Shown: positions 8,970 to 21,636, numbered from the stretch's first letter. The stretch: 64,000 bases of DNA from Mucilaginibacter limnophilus (GCF_004005815.1 NZ_SACK01000011.1:1-64000), one strand, 5' to 3'. Numbers and translations are program-made. The notes: generated from the sequence alone by a model not told the origin.

Positions 8970-10431
8970 ACGCTTTGCCGCCATATGGTTTCGTTATTTA
9001 CTCACCGATCAGCTCGCGATCAGGCGACCCTCCCTGCGTGAAAAACCCGTGGCCATCGTTACGCTCGATCATGGTCGCAAAGTTATCGTCGCCCTTAATG
9101 CCAAAGCCATCCGATCAGGCCTGCAAACCGGCATGACCGTTGCCGATGCCCAGGTACTCCTCGGAGACCTGCAGATCTTTGATGATAAACCCGGCCGTAA
9201 CCTCAAGCTATTGAAAGGCCTGGCCGAATGGTGCCTGCGTTACACACCGCTGGTTGCCATCGACCCGCCGGACGGCCTCCTGCTGGATGTCACCGGCTGT
9301 ACCCACCTCAAAGGCGGGGAGAAAGCTTATCTCACTGAAATCTACCAGCGCCTGAAAGACATCGGTTATGATGTTCGCCCAGCTATTGCCGATACCATTG
9401 GTGCTGCCTGGGGCGTCTCGCGCTGCGCCAGCAACGGCCTGCTCGTAACCGCAGGGCAGCACCGCAACGCGCTCATGCCACTGCCGCCATCAGCCTTACG
9501 CTTACCTACACCGCTTTTGCTCAAGCTGCACGAACTCGGCCTGTACCAGATCAGCAGCTTTATTCATATGCCCAAATCCGTACTCCGCCGCCGCTTCGGA
9601 AAAGACCTCGTTTTACGGCTTTACCAGGCATTAGGGCAGGAAGCAGAATTCCTGTTCCCCCTAAAGGAACCCGTACCCTATACCGAAAGACTGGATTGCC
9701 TCGAACCCGTCAAAACACGGCCCGCGATTGAGATCGCGCTCCAGGACTTACTGGAGCGGCTTTGCAAACGCCTGCACAGTGAAGGACTTGGCATGCGTAA
9801 AGCCACCCTCACTTGGTATCGTGTTGACGGCAAAAGCGGCCATATCACCATCGGCACTAATCACGCCACCCACCGCAGCCCGCATCTGTTCAAGCTGTTT
9901 TTCATCCATCTCGATGAGGTGGCACCAGGCCTCGGTATTGAACTCTTTACGCTGGATGCAGATGCTACCGAACCATTAAGCAATAAGCAAAGTGACCTCT
10001 GGGCCGGTAAACCGTGGGCGGACAGCGAGCAGGTGGCTGAACTCCTTGACCGCATCGCGAGCCGGGGGGAGATCAGGCATTACCTGCCCGATGAACATTA
10101 CTGGCCGGAACGCAGTTCCAAAACAGACAGCATCAGCGCTCAACCGCAAAACGACTGGCGCGAGGATAAACCCCGGCCTATCCAATTACTGGAACCGCCG
10201 GAACCCGTGGAAGCGATGGCGCTGACACCCGACTATCCACCCAAACAGTTCATCCATCGCGGTACCCGTCATGTTATTGTCGGCGCAGATGGTCCCGAAC
10301 GGATCGAAAATGAATGGTGGATCGATACCAACACGCAACGGGACTACTTCATCGTAGAAGACGAACAGGGCCGCCGTTACTGGATCTTCAGAACTACCGA
10401 CCGCTGGTTTTTACACGGATACTTTGCTTAA
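8962..10431 (+). CDS. imuB: ImuB, catalytically dead Y-family polymerase-like adaptor
   Basis: 489 residues with a DinB/Y-family fold: N-terminal palm (PKRFAAIWFRYLLTDQ), fingers, a second palm strand (LLLDVTGCTHLKGGE) and helix-hairpin-helix/thumb (LLLKLHELGLYQISSFIHMPKSVLRRRFG), little-finger and a C-terminal ImuB-specific tail. In active DinB the metal-binding acids lie in a DMD-type N-terminal strand and an SIDE motif; here these read AIWFR and LLLDVTG, so it is not expected to polymerise. It bridges DnaE2 and the sliding clamp. It lies between imuA (8-base overlap) and dnaE2 (start 4 bases after its stop). Confidence 0.9.
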   Translation: MPKRFAAIWFRYLLTDQLAIRRPSLREKPVAIVTLDHGRKVIVALNAKAIRSGLQTGMTVADAQVLLGDLQIFDDKPGRNLKLLKGLAEWCLRYTPLVAIDPPDGLLLDVTGCTHLKGGEKAYLTEIYQRLKDIGYDVRPAIADTIGAAWGVSRCASNGLLVTAGQHRNALMPLPPSALRLPTPLLLKLHELGLYQISSFIHMPKSVLRRRFGKDLVLRLYQALGQEAEFLFPLKEPVPYTERLDCLEPVKTRPAIEIALQDLLERLCKRLHSEGLGMRKATLTWYRVDGKSGHITIGTNHATHRSPHLFKLFFIHLDEVAPGLGIELFTLDADATEPLSNKQSDLWAGKPWADSEQVAELLDRIASRGEIRHYLPDEHYWPERSSKTDSISAQPQNDWREDKPRPIQLLEPPEPVEAMALTPDYPPKQFIHRGTRHVIVGADGPERIENEWWIDTNTQRDYFIVEDEQGRRYWIFRTTDRWFLHGYFA

Positions 10432-10435
10432 AAAA

Positions 10436-13690
<3,255 letters not shown>

Positions 13691-13767
13691 AGTGTTATAG
13701 TTAACTGTTATATTCTAAATCTTATATAATCTTCACATTCAGATATAGAATTAAAGGAGTTATTGCA

Positions 13768-15012
13768 CTAAACTTTGAGAATTTCTTCAAATAGTACTTG
13801 GTATAAAAAATTTGCAGACATATGCGCTGCATAAGATTTGAACTTATCGCTTTTTTTTGAGCTAAGATCCATTACAGATTTTATGACAATTGTAGAGACA
13901 TCCATAAAATGATTCAGTCGATAAATCGAATATGTTTCCATATCTATTGCGCATAATTTTTGTTTTTTGACATCTGTAGCAATTCTTTCAAGCTCGCCTT
14001 CCTTATTCACTACATTTTCTCCGCAAGCCATTTCATGGAACCTGATCTTTGGCTTTGTTACCTCTATTGGTGAGCCAAATTTATTTACAAGTTTTGTTAA
14101 ATACTTTTTGGAAATATTTTCGGCAAGTTGCTCTGATTTGTTCTCAAAGGTCATTCTTAAATTAACGTTTGATCGAGAAATATCAATATCCATCATTAAC
14201 CCATTTTCACCTATTTTACCTTTTTGATATGCTATTATTTCGTTTGGGATAATAATATCTCCAATCTGAGCGTGTCCATCCCTACCACCGCAAACGCCTA
14301 TCATGACTAAAAAATCCAACTGAAATTCCTTAACAATAGCGGACGAGATAATGGCAGTATCAACCGTTCCCATCTCTTCTTGTTGGACTGCTATTACTTT
14401 AATTTCAGCTCCGTTCTTAGTTTTTAAAACACCCTTACTATATGGTATGCTTTGGAATTTAGCATTTTCAACATCTTTTAAATTTTGAAGGAAAGGTTGA
14501 AGTTCTTCGCCTAATGCCGCTATCACCCCCAAATCAAACCGCTGTGCCTCCTCTTTAACAACGCTTTTTCTATGTCTTGCTAAACTTAGCTTAATTGCAT
14601 TTGTAATTGGATTTAAATCATCTGGATGATTGTTTGAAACTCTTATGAATTCGTCCCACAAAAAAAACGGATTCACTCTGTATCCTGTGTCAAGTATAGT
14701 ATTGAATAGATCAGTTAATTCATTTTCCGTAACGAGATAATTATACTCGTTACTTAAGAGTATTATTGGTTTTTCAGTACCTATCCAACTTAGTACTTCC
14801 TGAAGAGGAAGTCGTTTGCCATCCTTTCCAAGCCAATTAGAAAGGACAATATCAACTATGTAGCCATCAACTTCTTCCGTATAAACGCGGTCCATTAAAG
14901 TACTGGCTTTTTCAATAAAAACCAGCTCAAAGCTATCTGATAAAACCTTCTGATAAATCTCTTTTCTATCTACTATCCGATCATCAATAATCATAAGTTT
15001 TTGCAGCTTCAT
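13768..15012 (-). CDS. Receiver domain fused to a nucleoside phosphorylase/nucleosidase (Detocs DtcC-like effector)
   Basis: 414 residues. The N-terminal ~120 residues look like a response-regulator receiver: an acid pair D10-D11 in LMIIDD, a phospho-acceptor candidate D54 in GYIVDIVL, and a switch Ser/Thr in IILLSNE near 87. A linker is followed by a PNP/UDP-type phosphorylase domain from about 158: FDLGVIAALGEE, the glycine-rich GVCGG at 239-243, the ribose-binding D357-M358-E359, and the catalytic-Asp equivalent D382 in SVMDLSS. All the key nucleosidase residues I would look for are present. In Detocs (Rousset et al. 2023) a receiver-PNP protein degrades ATP after phage infection; I infer the same role. 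The gene follows the giant ATPase gene with a single-base gap (TGA-T-ATG), so it is translationally coupled. Composition is AT-rich against the adjacent dnaE2. Confidence 0.85.
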   Translation of the reverse strand: MKLQKLMIIDDRIVDRKEIYQKVLSDSFELVFIEKASTLMDRVYTEEVDGYIVDIVLSNWLGKDGKRLPLQEVLSWIGTEKPIILLSNEYNYLVTENELTDLFNTILDTGYRVNPFFLWDEFIRVSNNHPDDLNPITNAIKLSLARHRKSVVKEEAQRFDLGVIAALGEELQPFLQNLKDVENAKFQSIPYSKGVLKTKNGAEIKVIAVQQEEMGTVDTAIISSAIVKEFQLDFLVMIGVCGGRDGHAQIGDIIIPNEIIAYQKGKIGENGLMMDIDISRSNVNLRMTFENKSEQLAENISKKYLTKLVNKFGSPIEVTKPKIRFHEMACGENVVNKEGELERIATDVKKQKLCAIDMETYSIYRLNHFMDVSTIVIKSVMDLSSKKSDKFKSYAAHMSANFLYQVLFEEILKV

Positions 15013-15013
15013 A

Positions 15014-18000
15014 TCAATATGTGTTTAGGTAAGGAAATTCAATTATTGTTTCAACTAAAGTGTTATCTTGATATTTTACATCGACGTAATTTACGTTAAT
15101 ATTTAATTCCTTAAGATGGAGTTTCTCAGGTTTATTTCGCTTACCTGTCAAGCTGCTTATTTCATTTGCAGTCTGCTTACTAAAATTAATCATTTTAATG
15201 GTTAGATAACGCTCACCTATGTCAACAGTAATCCAACCACTTTTGACGCTATTTGATTCATTTTCATTATAATAGTCTAGAATTAGGTTCTTATTACAAT
15301 GCCTCGCATTTCCAATAATAGAACATACAGATGAAATAACTTCCCGGTCCCAACAAATCCAATTGCTATAATCTAAGCTTTTTTGTAGTGGCCGTTTTAT
15401 ATTGCGCGACACTCCTACTTGGAGTTGTTGTTGTTTTATTAGATCAGCCAGTACATCGCCCATGTCCCAAGCATCAAGTCCATTTACGCATAAAAAAAGT
15501 CGATCGTGGAACGCTTTTAAATGATCAATTGCCGCTCGTACAATACTTTTAAACTTTTTTGCTGTCTCCGGAACAAACAAATTATTAGATTTATTTGCCA
15601 AAAATTCTTTCGCACTATTTAGATGGTTATTAATTTCGCTTTTTAATGTCGTATCGGCTTCAGCATTATTAACCAAGCCAATCTTCCTCAGATGCCAAAT
15701 AGGTATTTTTTCCAACAGAAATATAACCTTGTCACATGAATCTTCTATTGCGTTGATTGTTCTAAGACTATTGGTGATTTCTCTAATAACCAGTTGCAAC
15801 GGAGTATCGTGTGCCAGACCAAAGTCATTGTATAATTCAGAATGAAATTGCTTGTATAATACCTTTAGATCTTGAAAGCCTGTATGAAGGCGCATTAATT
15901 TTTTTGACCCATAAAATTTCGAGCCTCTAAAGGAACTAAGCCGACTTAAGACTATGTGCATGTCTTGATTTTTCACTTGAACATCTACAGCTTGTGAGTC
16001 TTTAACCTCTTCGAAAAGGATATCAAGATGCTCCCTTTTTTGTGAAATTAAGGCAATCGCAGCCATGGCTGTTAAATTGTTTTCTTCAGATAACTCAGCC
16101 AGCATGAAGATCGCGATGATTATATTTTTCTTTACGGTATTAGAAAACTCTCGTCCAAATAATAACAAATTTGTGCATAGCATTTCAAGTTTGGCACTGT
16201 TACTAACTTCATCTAATGCAAGGTATTCAATCACCACATCATCTTTTGAGGTGTTTGAATACAATTCTGCCGTATATATTGAAAGACCTATAGAAGTAGT
16301 CAATTCTATCTTATTTTTTGCCCCACCACATTGTTGGTGGCTAATACCGTCGTAATAAATACCGAATTTTTTGTATCGTCTATCCTCCTTCAAGTTTAGC
16401 ATGGTGGGCGTTAAGATCTTCGTTCCTTTCATTTCGAACGGCGTACGTTTAGACCATATAGATCTCCAGGAATTAATTCGATCGATGGCATTCTGTGAAA
16501 TTAATATGTTTGAGAAATTGTCGACTTCTTTGAAGGCTCTGCAAATCGGGCAAGAATCGTCATCGCCAAGTTTGGGGATATCAAGTCTCCAAAACGCTTT
16601 ATGTTTATACGGATACGATGTACTAAAAGGTAGTCTTGAACGCTCAACCATACTTACCGTCTTTACATTATTTATATCGAGACTATAAAGAATGTGTGCA
16701 ATATCGGATCTTGTTTTTCCACCTATGGTCGCATCGTCAAATAACATAGCGTTAAGCTGACGGCCATTCCCTTCCATCCTGATATTTTCTTTTTCTTGAA
16801 AAATATTTTGAGCGATAGTTTCTATAGTTATTGGCGATGGTAAAAAAGTCGAGCCGTATCGATCTTTATTAATAGGAAATATAGCTATGATTTTAGAATG
16901 ATAACTTTCCGGTAAATAGTTTTTTATCAGTTCAATTGCATGCTCCGTGTTATAATGGTAAGGATAAACTATAAGGGAGCATTCAAAAATTGATTTCGAA
17001 AAAAAGTCTCGCTCGTGTTTTACATAATTTGCAACACCATCTATCAGCCTTCCATTATCTGAAATGAGGTCTGACGGTTCTATACCAAGCGCTAAAACAA
17101 ATTCTCCCAATAGAAAGATCGCTAAGCCGTCACCTAGAGCAAAACTCTGATTAAGTGCGAAGGGAAAGTCAATTTTGAAAAGATCATGGTTGCTCTCATA
17201 ATTCGTATGTCCAATTGAAATAACTTCGTTTTTCTTTCCTTGCCAGTAGCGGTATGTTTCGGGTGGAGTACATTTGTAGATAGATATAAATCTGTAAAGT
17301 TCTTCATTGCCTGCTTGTATAGGCGAATAAGTGTCGATGAAACGTCTTTTTGTTAAATCGAAAAGCTTGTATCTGGGAATAGGAAAATATTTCCATCCAG
17401 AGGGAGCTATTACATGTGAAGATCCTACTCTTTCAAATTTACCTTTCGAAACACTTGTTTCTGTTTGAAGCACGTTATCGGCAAACCAAGCCTGTCCTTT
17501 TAGTGGCCAGAGAAGTAAATGCATTTCTCCCAGCGGGCTTTTTTCAGCTTCGCTGTTTAGATTATAAAAAAAATGCACCACCAGCGCATTTAAATAGTCT
17601 GATGCGAGCGTTTGCACAGATTTAGCCGAATGTCCGGTCACTACTACGCTTCCTAACAATATTCTCTGAGCCCCTAATTGAACGCGGTTGTAAAATAGTG
17701 AATTAAATTGCTGACAAAGTTTATTAGTAAGAACATCGATACTTTCATAATAACATCCATTTCTATTATTCAGACACAAAGTTCTTTCCAAAGAGTCTTT
17801 GTATATGGTCATACAAAAGCGGTCCGTAAGCGTTTTGGAAAAATTCAGGTAACCGTTTAAGCCGATTGCATTTAAGCCCTGGGACCAAATAATTTCTGCA
17901 TTGATATAATATTCATTCAATTTGTTCGTATGATTCAAGTATTGCCAGTAAATCATACTGTCATGAGTACGAACCCATTCAATATAATGGGAAAAACAAT

Positions 18001-19720
18001 TTGCCGGGTTAAATATTGAAGAAGAATTAGATAAGTACTTTGTCCGTTTTACAGCGCTATCTACAAATGTTTTACCTCTTCGTTCAAGCAGTAACACGGA
18101 CAAACGTTTAGACACCAAAATCAATCGGTCAAATCTTTCAAGAAACATACTACTATATGCAGCGTCTTTTAAAGCGAGCTGGTATACATTAGTTTCCCAA
18201 ACGGGTATATCGCCAATTATTAATGTTTTACTTTTTGATTCAAGGTTGATAAAATCGTTTTCTACTATATTGTGAATCACATTTTTAGTTGCACCTGGCT
18301 TCGGTAAATAAAGACAGAAATCGGCTTTTGATTCACGTTTCAAATAGTAGGTGGACAAGGCTTTATCAGAATAATTATACTTGTCGTCGCGGATATAAAA
18401 TGGGTTTTCAGGAAACTCATTAAATGGCTTCCCCTGATATTTTAGATAAATATCTTTATCAGTTCTTAAAGCAACAGCAAACGGATGCATTTGCCAATCA
18501 TTTTTTTCGCCTGCGGTTAGATTCTCAATTATCCCCCAGTCCGGATTTTCATCGGCCGCCGCCTTCCATGTAATTCTACCAATTAGCGCAGCGCCATACA
18601 ATTGCAACTGAGAATCAGAAATTAAGAGGTATGAACGATTGCTTGCTAGATTGTCACCTACTTCTTTAATTGGCAAAACATCTCCGATCCATTCGTTATG
18701 GTCACGCACTGTCAAATAATTTTGGTGAAGTAGCCTACCAAGGCTATATAGGCCGCCATACTTCGTGCTCTTTTTCTTTGGATTATCTTGTCCTCTATGG
18801 CCAAATCCAATTATCTGACGCCAAGCTTCTCGAAATGGAAACTTCTTGGACTTAGGAATGTCCTTATAAAAACTTTTCGCGATGCCTATGCCTGAATCGA
18901 TAACAAATATCTCTATAAACGAACTTATATCTTCAAGAAAGTATTTCTCTAAAGTTGGACAGTGTTTGTGCTCTTTATCGATCGTATTTTTAAGTTCTAT
19001 ACGTGACGGCATATCTAAAGAGTTGTCAGCCAAACCCTTTCGAAATCTAATGTAGAAGCCCGCATACTTCCTACTTGATTGGGTAGGATAAGCATGTTCA
19101 TAAATATTATCTAGTGTTTCTTTTAAAAATAGACTTACACGGCTGAATATGTCATCTTTCGATGTTTCTGTTATTTTATGTGTTAACTTATATTGATCAG
19201 CAAGCAATGCATCGACCCAATCATCAAGCGATTCTTCCGTTACTTTCTCAGATAAGTCAACAACTTGCGCCTTAATTATAGTCGAGTCACTATACCTTAA
19301 AGAGTTTTCATAGTTTTTATACTCATCTCTGTCCCGGTCATTGTAAACGCGATATTTATCTTCCGATTCTAAAATGAGGAGAGAACATCCAGAACGAGTG
19401 AATTGGTCTAAAAATCCTTCCTTTTCCAAAAATGACATCAACCTACATTGTTCATCATTATGATTGTCTTCACTTTTTAAAATAACCTTCTTTGTGATTT
19501 CAAGATTGACTTGCTTAAGCGAAATTATTAAAGAAAGAAGTGGCAACGGATCTATCCATAAACACTTCGAAAGGTCGATGATAAATTCTGGTTTGACATT
19601 CTCGGAATTACAATATAGTTGGACCTTGCCAAAATCAGTTGACCAATTATCATTTCTAAAATAATGAGGTAAAGTGAGCAGGGCGATCTCCGAAAAGATA
19701 TTAAATTCGAGTTTATCCAT
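15014..19720 (-). CDS. Giant sensor-like protein: STAS-like, GHKL ATPase, phosphoribosyltransferase-like and C-terminal degenerate ATPase segments
   Basis: 1,568 residues, no signal peptide or clear membrane segment, so cytoplasmic. Segments in order: STAS/anti-anti-sigma-like (about 40-115, FIIDLSKCLWIDPLPLLSLI); a GHKL-type ATPase (about 165-345) with N-box ETLDNIYEHA (N205, H209), G1 box D275-S-G-I-G279 and G2 box YGGLYSLG (321-328); a strand-rich middle with IIGDIPVWETNVYQLAL near 500 and VVVTGHSAKS near 695; a phosphoribosyltransferase-like nucleotide loop LFDDATIGGKT with D995-D996 and G1000-G1001-K1002-T1003; a possible zinc site C1057-x2-C1060 with H1128-x2-C1131; a helical part; and a last ~160 residues resembling a worn-down ATPase (VCSIIGNARHCNK around N1470, ITVDIGERYLTIKMIN, VETIIEFPY). 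I infer a sensor/switch that controls the receiver-nucleosidase encoded next. Domain calls other than the GHKL boxes are tentative. Confidence 0.75.
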   Translation of the reverse strand: MDKLEFNIFSEIALLTLPHYFRNDNWSTDFGKVQLYCNSENVKPEFIIDLSKCLWIDPLPLLSLIISLKQVNLEITKKVILKSEDNHNDEQCRLMSFLEKEGFLDQFTRSGCSLLILESEDKYRVYNDRDRDEYKNYENSLRYSDSTIIKAQVVDLSEKVTEESLDDWVDALLADQYKLTHKITETSKDDIFSRVSLFLKETLDNIYEHAYPTQSSRKYAGFYIRFRKGLADNSLDMPSRIELKNTIDKEHKHCPTLEKYFLEDISSFIEIFVIDSGIGIAKSFYKDIPKSKKFPFREAWRQIIGFGHRGQDNPKKKSTKYGGLYSLGRLLHQNYLTVRDHNEWIGDVLPIKEVGDNLASNRSYLLISDSQLQLYGAALIGRITWKAAADENPDWGIIENLTAGEKNDWQMHPFAVALRTDKDIYLKYQGKPFNEFPENPFYIRDDKYNYSDKALSTYYLKRESKADFCLYLPKPGATKNVIHNIVENDFINLESKSKTLIIGDIPVWETNVYQLALKDAAYSSMFLERFDRLILVSKRLSVLLLERRGKTFVDSAVKRTKYLSNSSSIFNPANCFSHYIEWVRTHDSMIYWQYLNHTNKLNEYYINAEIIWSQGLNAIGLNGYLNFSKTLTDRFCMTIYKDSLERTLCLNNRNGCYYESIDVLTNKLCQQFNSLFYNRVQLGAQRILLGSVVVTGHSAKSVQTLASDYLNALVVHFFYNLNSEAEKSPLGEMHLLLWPLKGQAWFADNVLQTETSVSKGKFERVGSSHVIAPSGWKYFPIPRYKLFDLTKRRFIDTYSPIQAGNEELYRFISIYKCTPPETYRYWQGKKNEVISIGHTNYESNHDLFKIDFPFALNQSFALGDGLAIFLLGEFVLALGIEPSDLISDNGRLIDGVANYVKHERDFFSKSIFECSLIVYPYHYNTEHAIELIKNYLPESYHSKIIAIFPINKDRYGSTFLPSPITIETIAQNIFQEKENIRMEGNGRQLNAMLFDDATIGGKTRSDIAHILYSLDINNVKTVSMVERSRLPFSTSYPYKHKAFWRLDIPKLGDDDSCPICRAFKEVDNFSNILISQNAIDRINSWRSIWSKRTPFEMKGTKILTPTMLNLKEDRRYKKFGIYYDGISHQQCGGAKNKIELTTSIGLSIYTAELYSNTSKDDVVIEYLALDEVSNSAKLEMLCTNLLLFGREFSNTVKKNIIIAIFMLAELSEENNLTAMAAIALISQKREHLDILFEEVKDSQAVDVQVKNQDMHIVLSRLSSFRGSKFYGSKKLMRLHTGFQDLKVLYKQFHSELYNDFGLAHDTPLQLVIREITNSLRTINAIEDSCDKVIFLLEKIPIWHLRKIGLVNNAEADTTLKSEINNHLNSAKEFLANKSNNLFVPETAKKFKSIVRAAIDHLKAFHDRLFLCVNGLDAWDMGDVLADLIKQQQLQVGVSRNIKRPLQKSLDYSNWICWDREVISSVCSIIGNARHCNKNLILDYYNENESNSVKSGWITVDIGERYLTIKMINFSKQTANEISSLTGKRNKPEKLHLKELNINVNYVDVKYQDNTLVETIIEFPYLNTY

Positions 19721-19928
19721 GTATCTTGATAAGGTTTACCGGATAATAATAGCATTTTTTTGACGCTATAAAAAATGCAATTTATTGGAGCAGGTTGTGT
19801 CCTATATGAAGTATCCTAAATGAAAGGAAATATGAGATAAACGTTTAACTCAATAAGCACGTTTCATGTTCAATGTAATACGGCCGATTAAAGACCTTAA
19901 AGGCTTTGCAATTGAAGCTTCTAACCGC
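19721..19928. other. Upstream region of the giant ATPase gene
   Basis: About 200 AT-rich bases that must hold the promoter of the two-gene module on the minus strand. I see no clear TAnnTTTG box or repeat; the module boundary with the next, broken gene falls in here. Confidence 0.4.
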
Positions 19929-20334
19929 TTAAGTAGCCGGATGTAGCAGTTCCTCCTGTACATTCATATAAGTCAAATCAATTACTGGCAAACCAGGATA
20001 TTCCGTAATATTAGCCAACCGATCAGATAAATATTCTTTAGTTATCGTGCAATCTATATCCCGTGACGGAACCTGTTTCCTGGCAATTGAATCTGACTCA
20101 TTAATGCATTAGCTTTTGTAGTCGCAAAGGCAAAGGTATAAACCATCTCACTAATTTCCTTGTCTAACACCTGGTTATATGATTCTGCCATCCATCAATA
20201 CTCCCGGTAAATATTGCTAATTGTTTAGCTTTAGCAAATGCTGTTTTGTTCCTAGATTGTCCATATTCTTCTATATTCCTTGAATCTGCATTAAGCACTA
20301 GGGCCCTACCTTTAACATACATTCTTACTTTCAT
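19929..20334 (-). pseudogene. Decayed small gene with two frameshifts
   Basis: Three consecutive minus-strand reading frames make one continuous protein if two frameshifts are repaired. The first begins MKVRMYVKGRALVLNADSR at 20,334 and runs to ...AKQLAIFTGSIDGW; the second, from about 20,190, reads AESYNQVLDKEISEMVYTFAF...ANALMS; the third, from about 20,100, reads ESDSIARKQVPSRDIDCTI...QEELLHPAT and stops at 19,929. That gives about 130 residues. The shifts fall at about 20,190 and 20,100. I do not recognise the family. Confidence 0.5.
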
Positions 20335-20360
20335 CTAACAATACGCCAAACTTCGATGCT

Positions 20361-20368
20361 TACTTTTG
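20361..20368 (+). promoter_or_regulatory. -7 box of the MFS gene, nearly leaderless
   Basis: TACTTTTG fits TAnnTTTG exactly and lies 7 bases before the ATG at 20,376, so transcription would start at or just before the start codon. No clear -33 element is visible. The next in-frame Met is too far inside the first membrane helices to be the start. Confidence 0.45.
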
Positions 20369-20375
20369 CCGCATC

Positions 20376-21584
20376 ATGCTACCCGCTTCTAACTCAAAAG
20401 ACCAGCGCATCCCGACGATACTGGCATTTGCTTTATTACCCTTATCCGGCTTCGCGACCGATATTTACATTCCGTCTTTGCCCAGCATGGGCAATAGCTT
20501 ACGCGCCACAAGTCTACAAGTGCAACTAACCCTTACTTTATTCTTAGTTAGCTACGGCGTTTCGCAGTTATTCTTAGGGAGCTTACTGGATGCTTATGGC
20601 CGTTATAAAATGAGCTTTATTTCGCTATTGGTCTTTATCGTTGCCAGCGTGCTGATCGCCATAATTCCCAATCTTTATGTGATCTATGCTATGCGTATTA
20701 TACAGGGCATTACCGTAGCTATAATCGTGATCGCCAAACGAGCTTATTTTGTAGATGTGTACGAGGGAAAGCAACTGCAGCATTACCTTAGTATGTTTAC
20801 CATCATCTGGTCTGCCGGACCTATTGTGGCACCCTTCTTGGGCGGCTATTTCCAGCATTATTTCGGCTGGCAGTCTAACTTCTATTTTTTAGCCGGCTTG
20901 GCTGCCGTGATCGCCGTGCTGGAGTACTTTTACAGCGGTGAAACCATCCGGCATCGTACCGAATTCAACCTAAAAACCATTGCTGGCCTGTATGTAGAAA
21001 TGATCCGGACAACCACCTTTAGCCTGGGAATCCTCATGTTGTGCTTTGCCTACTCGATGGTCATTATGTATAATATGACAGGTCCTTTTATCATTGAACA
21101 CCATTTTAAGCTGACACCGGTCATCGCTGGCTATTGTTCGCTGATCCTTGGTCTTGCCTGGATGCTTGGTGGCTTTGTCGGACGTGCACTGATTAACCGT
21201 CCATTCTTCAGTAAACTACTGGTTAACGTCGTATTGCAATTGATCGTGGTGGGATTGATGATCCTGAGCAGTTATTTCTTATCGAATCTGTACACCATGG
21301 TATTTTTCGCTTTCCTGATCCACGTCGGCGCGGGATTTACCTACAACAATTACTTCGCCTATTGCCTCGGACGTTTCCCGAAGAACGCAGGAATGTCCGG
21401 CGGTCTCACCGGCGGTATGGTATATGTGATCCTCTCGCTCCTAACCTATCTTGTAGTGGCAGCTATACCGGCTAAAGATATGGCTCACCTGAGTTACAGT
21501 TATCTCGTCTTTATTGCCTGCTCCCTGATCGTTATGTTGCTACTTCTAAAACTTAATCGACAGCCAGCGGTCACCGATAGCTGA
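20376..21584 (+). CDS. MFS multidrug efflux transporter (Bcr/CflA type)
   Basis: 402 residues with about twelve hydrophobic segments. After a short cytoplasmic tail, TM1 carries FALLPLSGFATDIYIPSLPSM, the hallmark of drug:H+ antiporter-1 Bcr/CflA proteins, and the TM2-3 loop has the MFS motif-A-like GSLLDAYGRYKMSF. Length is normal for the family. Probably exports small toxic compounds; substrate unknown. It precedes the short-chain dehydrogenase and AraC genes by 85 bases on the same strand and may form a small stress or detoxification set with them. Confidence 0.88.
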   Translation: MLPASNSKDQRIPTILAFALLPLSGFATDIYIPSLPSMGNSLRATSLQVQLTLTLFLVSYGVSQLFLGSLLDAYGRYKMSFISLLVFIVASVLIAIIPNLYVIYAMRIIQGITVAIIVIAKRAYFVDVYEGKQLQHYLSMFTIIWSAGPIVAPFLGGYFQHYFGWQSNFYFLAGLAAVIAVLEYFYSGETIRHRTEFNLKTIAGLYVEMIRTTTFSLGILMLCFAYSMVIMYNMTGPFIIEHHFKLTPVIAGYCSLILGLAWMLGGFVGRALINRPFFSKLLVNVVLQLIVVGLMILSSYFLSNLYTMVFFAFLIHVGAGFTYNNYFAYCLGRFPKNAGMSGGLTGGMVYVILSLLTYLVVAAIPAKDMAHLSYSYLVFIACSLIVMLLLLKLNRQPAVTDS

Positions 21585-21636
21585 GCCATCCAACAAAATA
21601 CTTTGAGCCTTACAACAAAACCTCAGACCTTTTTTG

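Noticed and set aside
10424..10435. TTG start for dnaE2 overlapping imuB
   Set aside because: An ATG four bases after the imuB stop gives the usual N-terminus of the family.
13768..19720. Canonical Detocs system
   Set aside because: Only the receiver-PNP effector matches. There is no separate sensor kinase with a phosphorylated-His domain and no DtcB-like gene, so it is called Detocs-like only.
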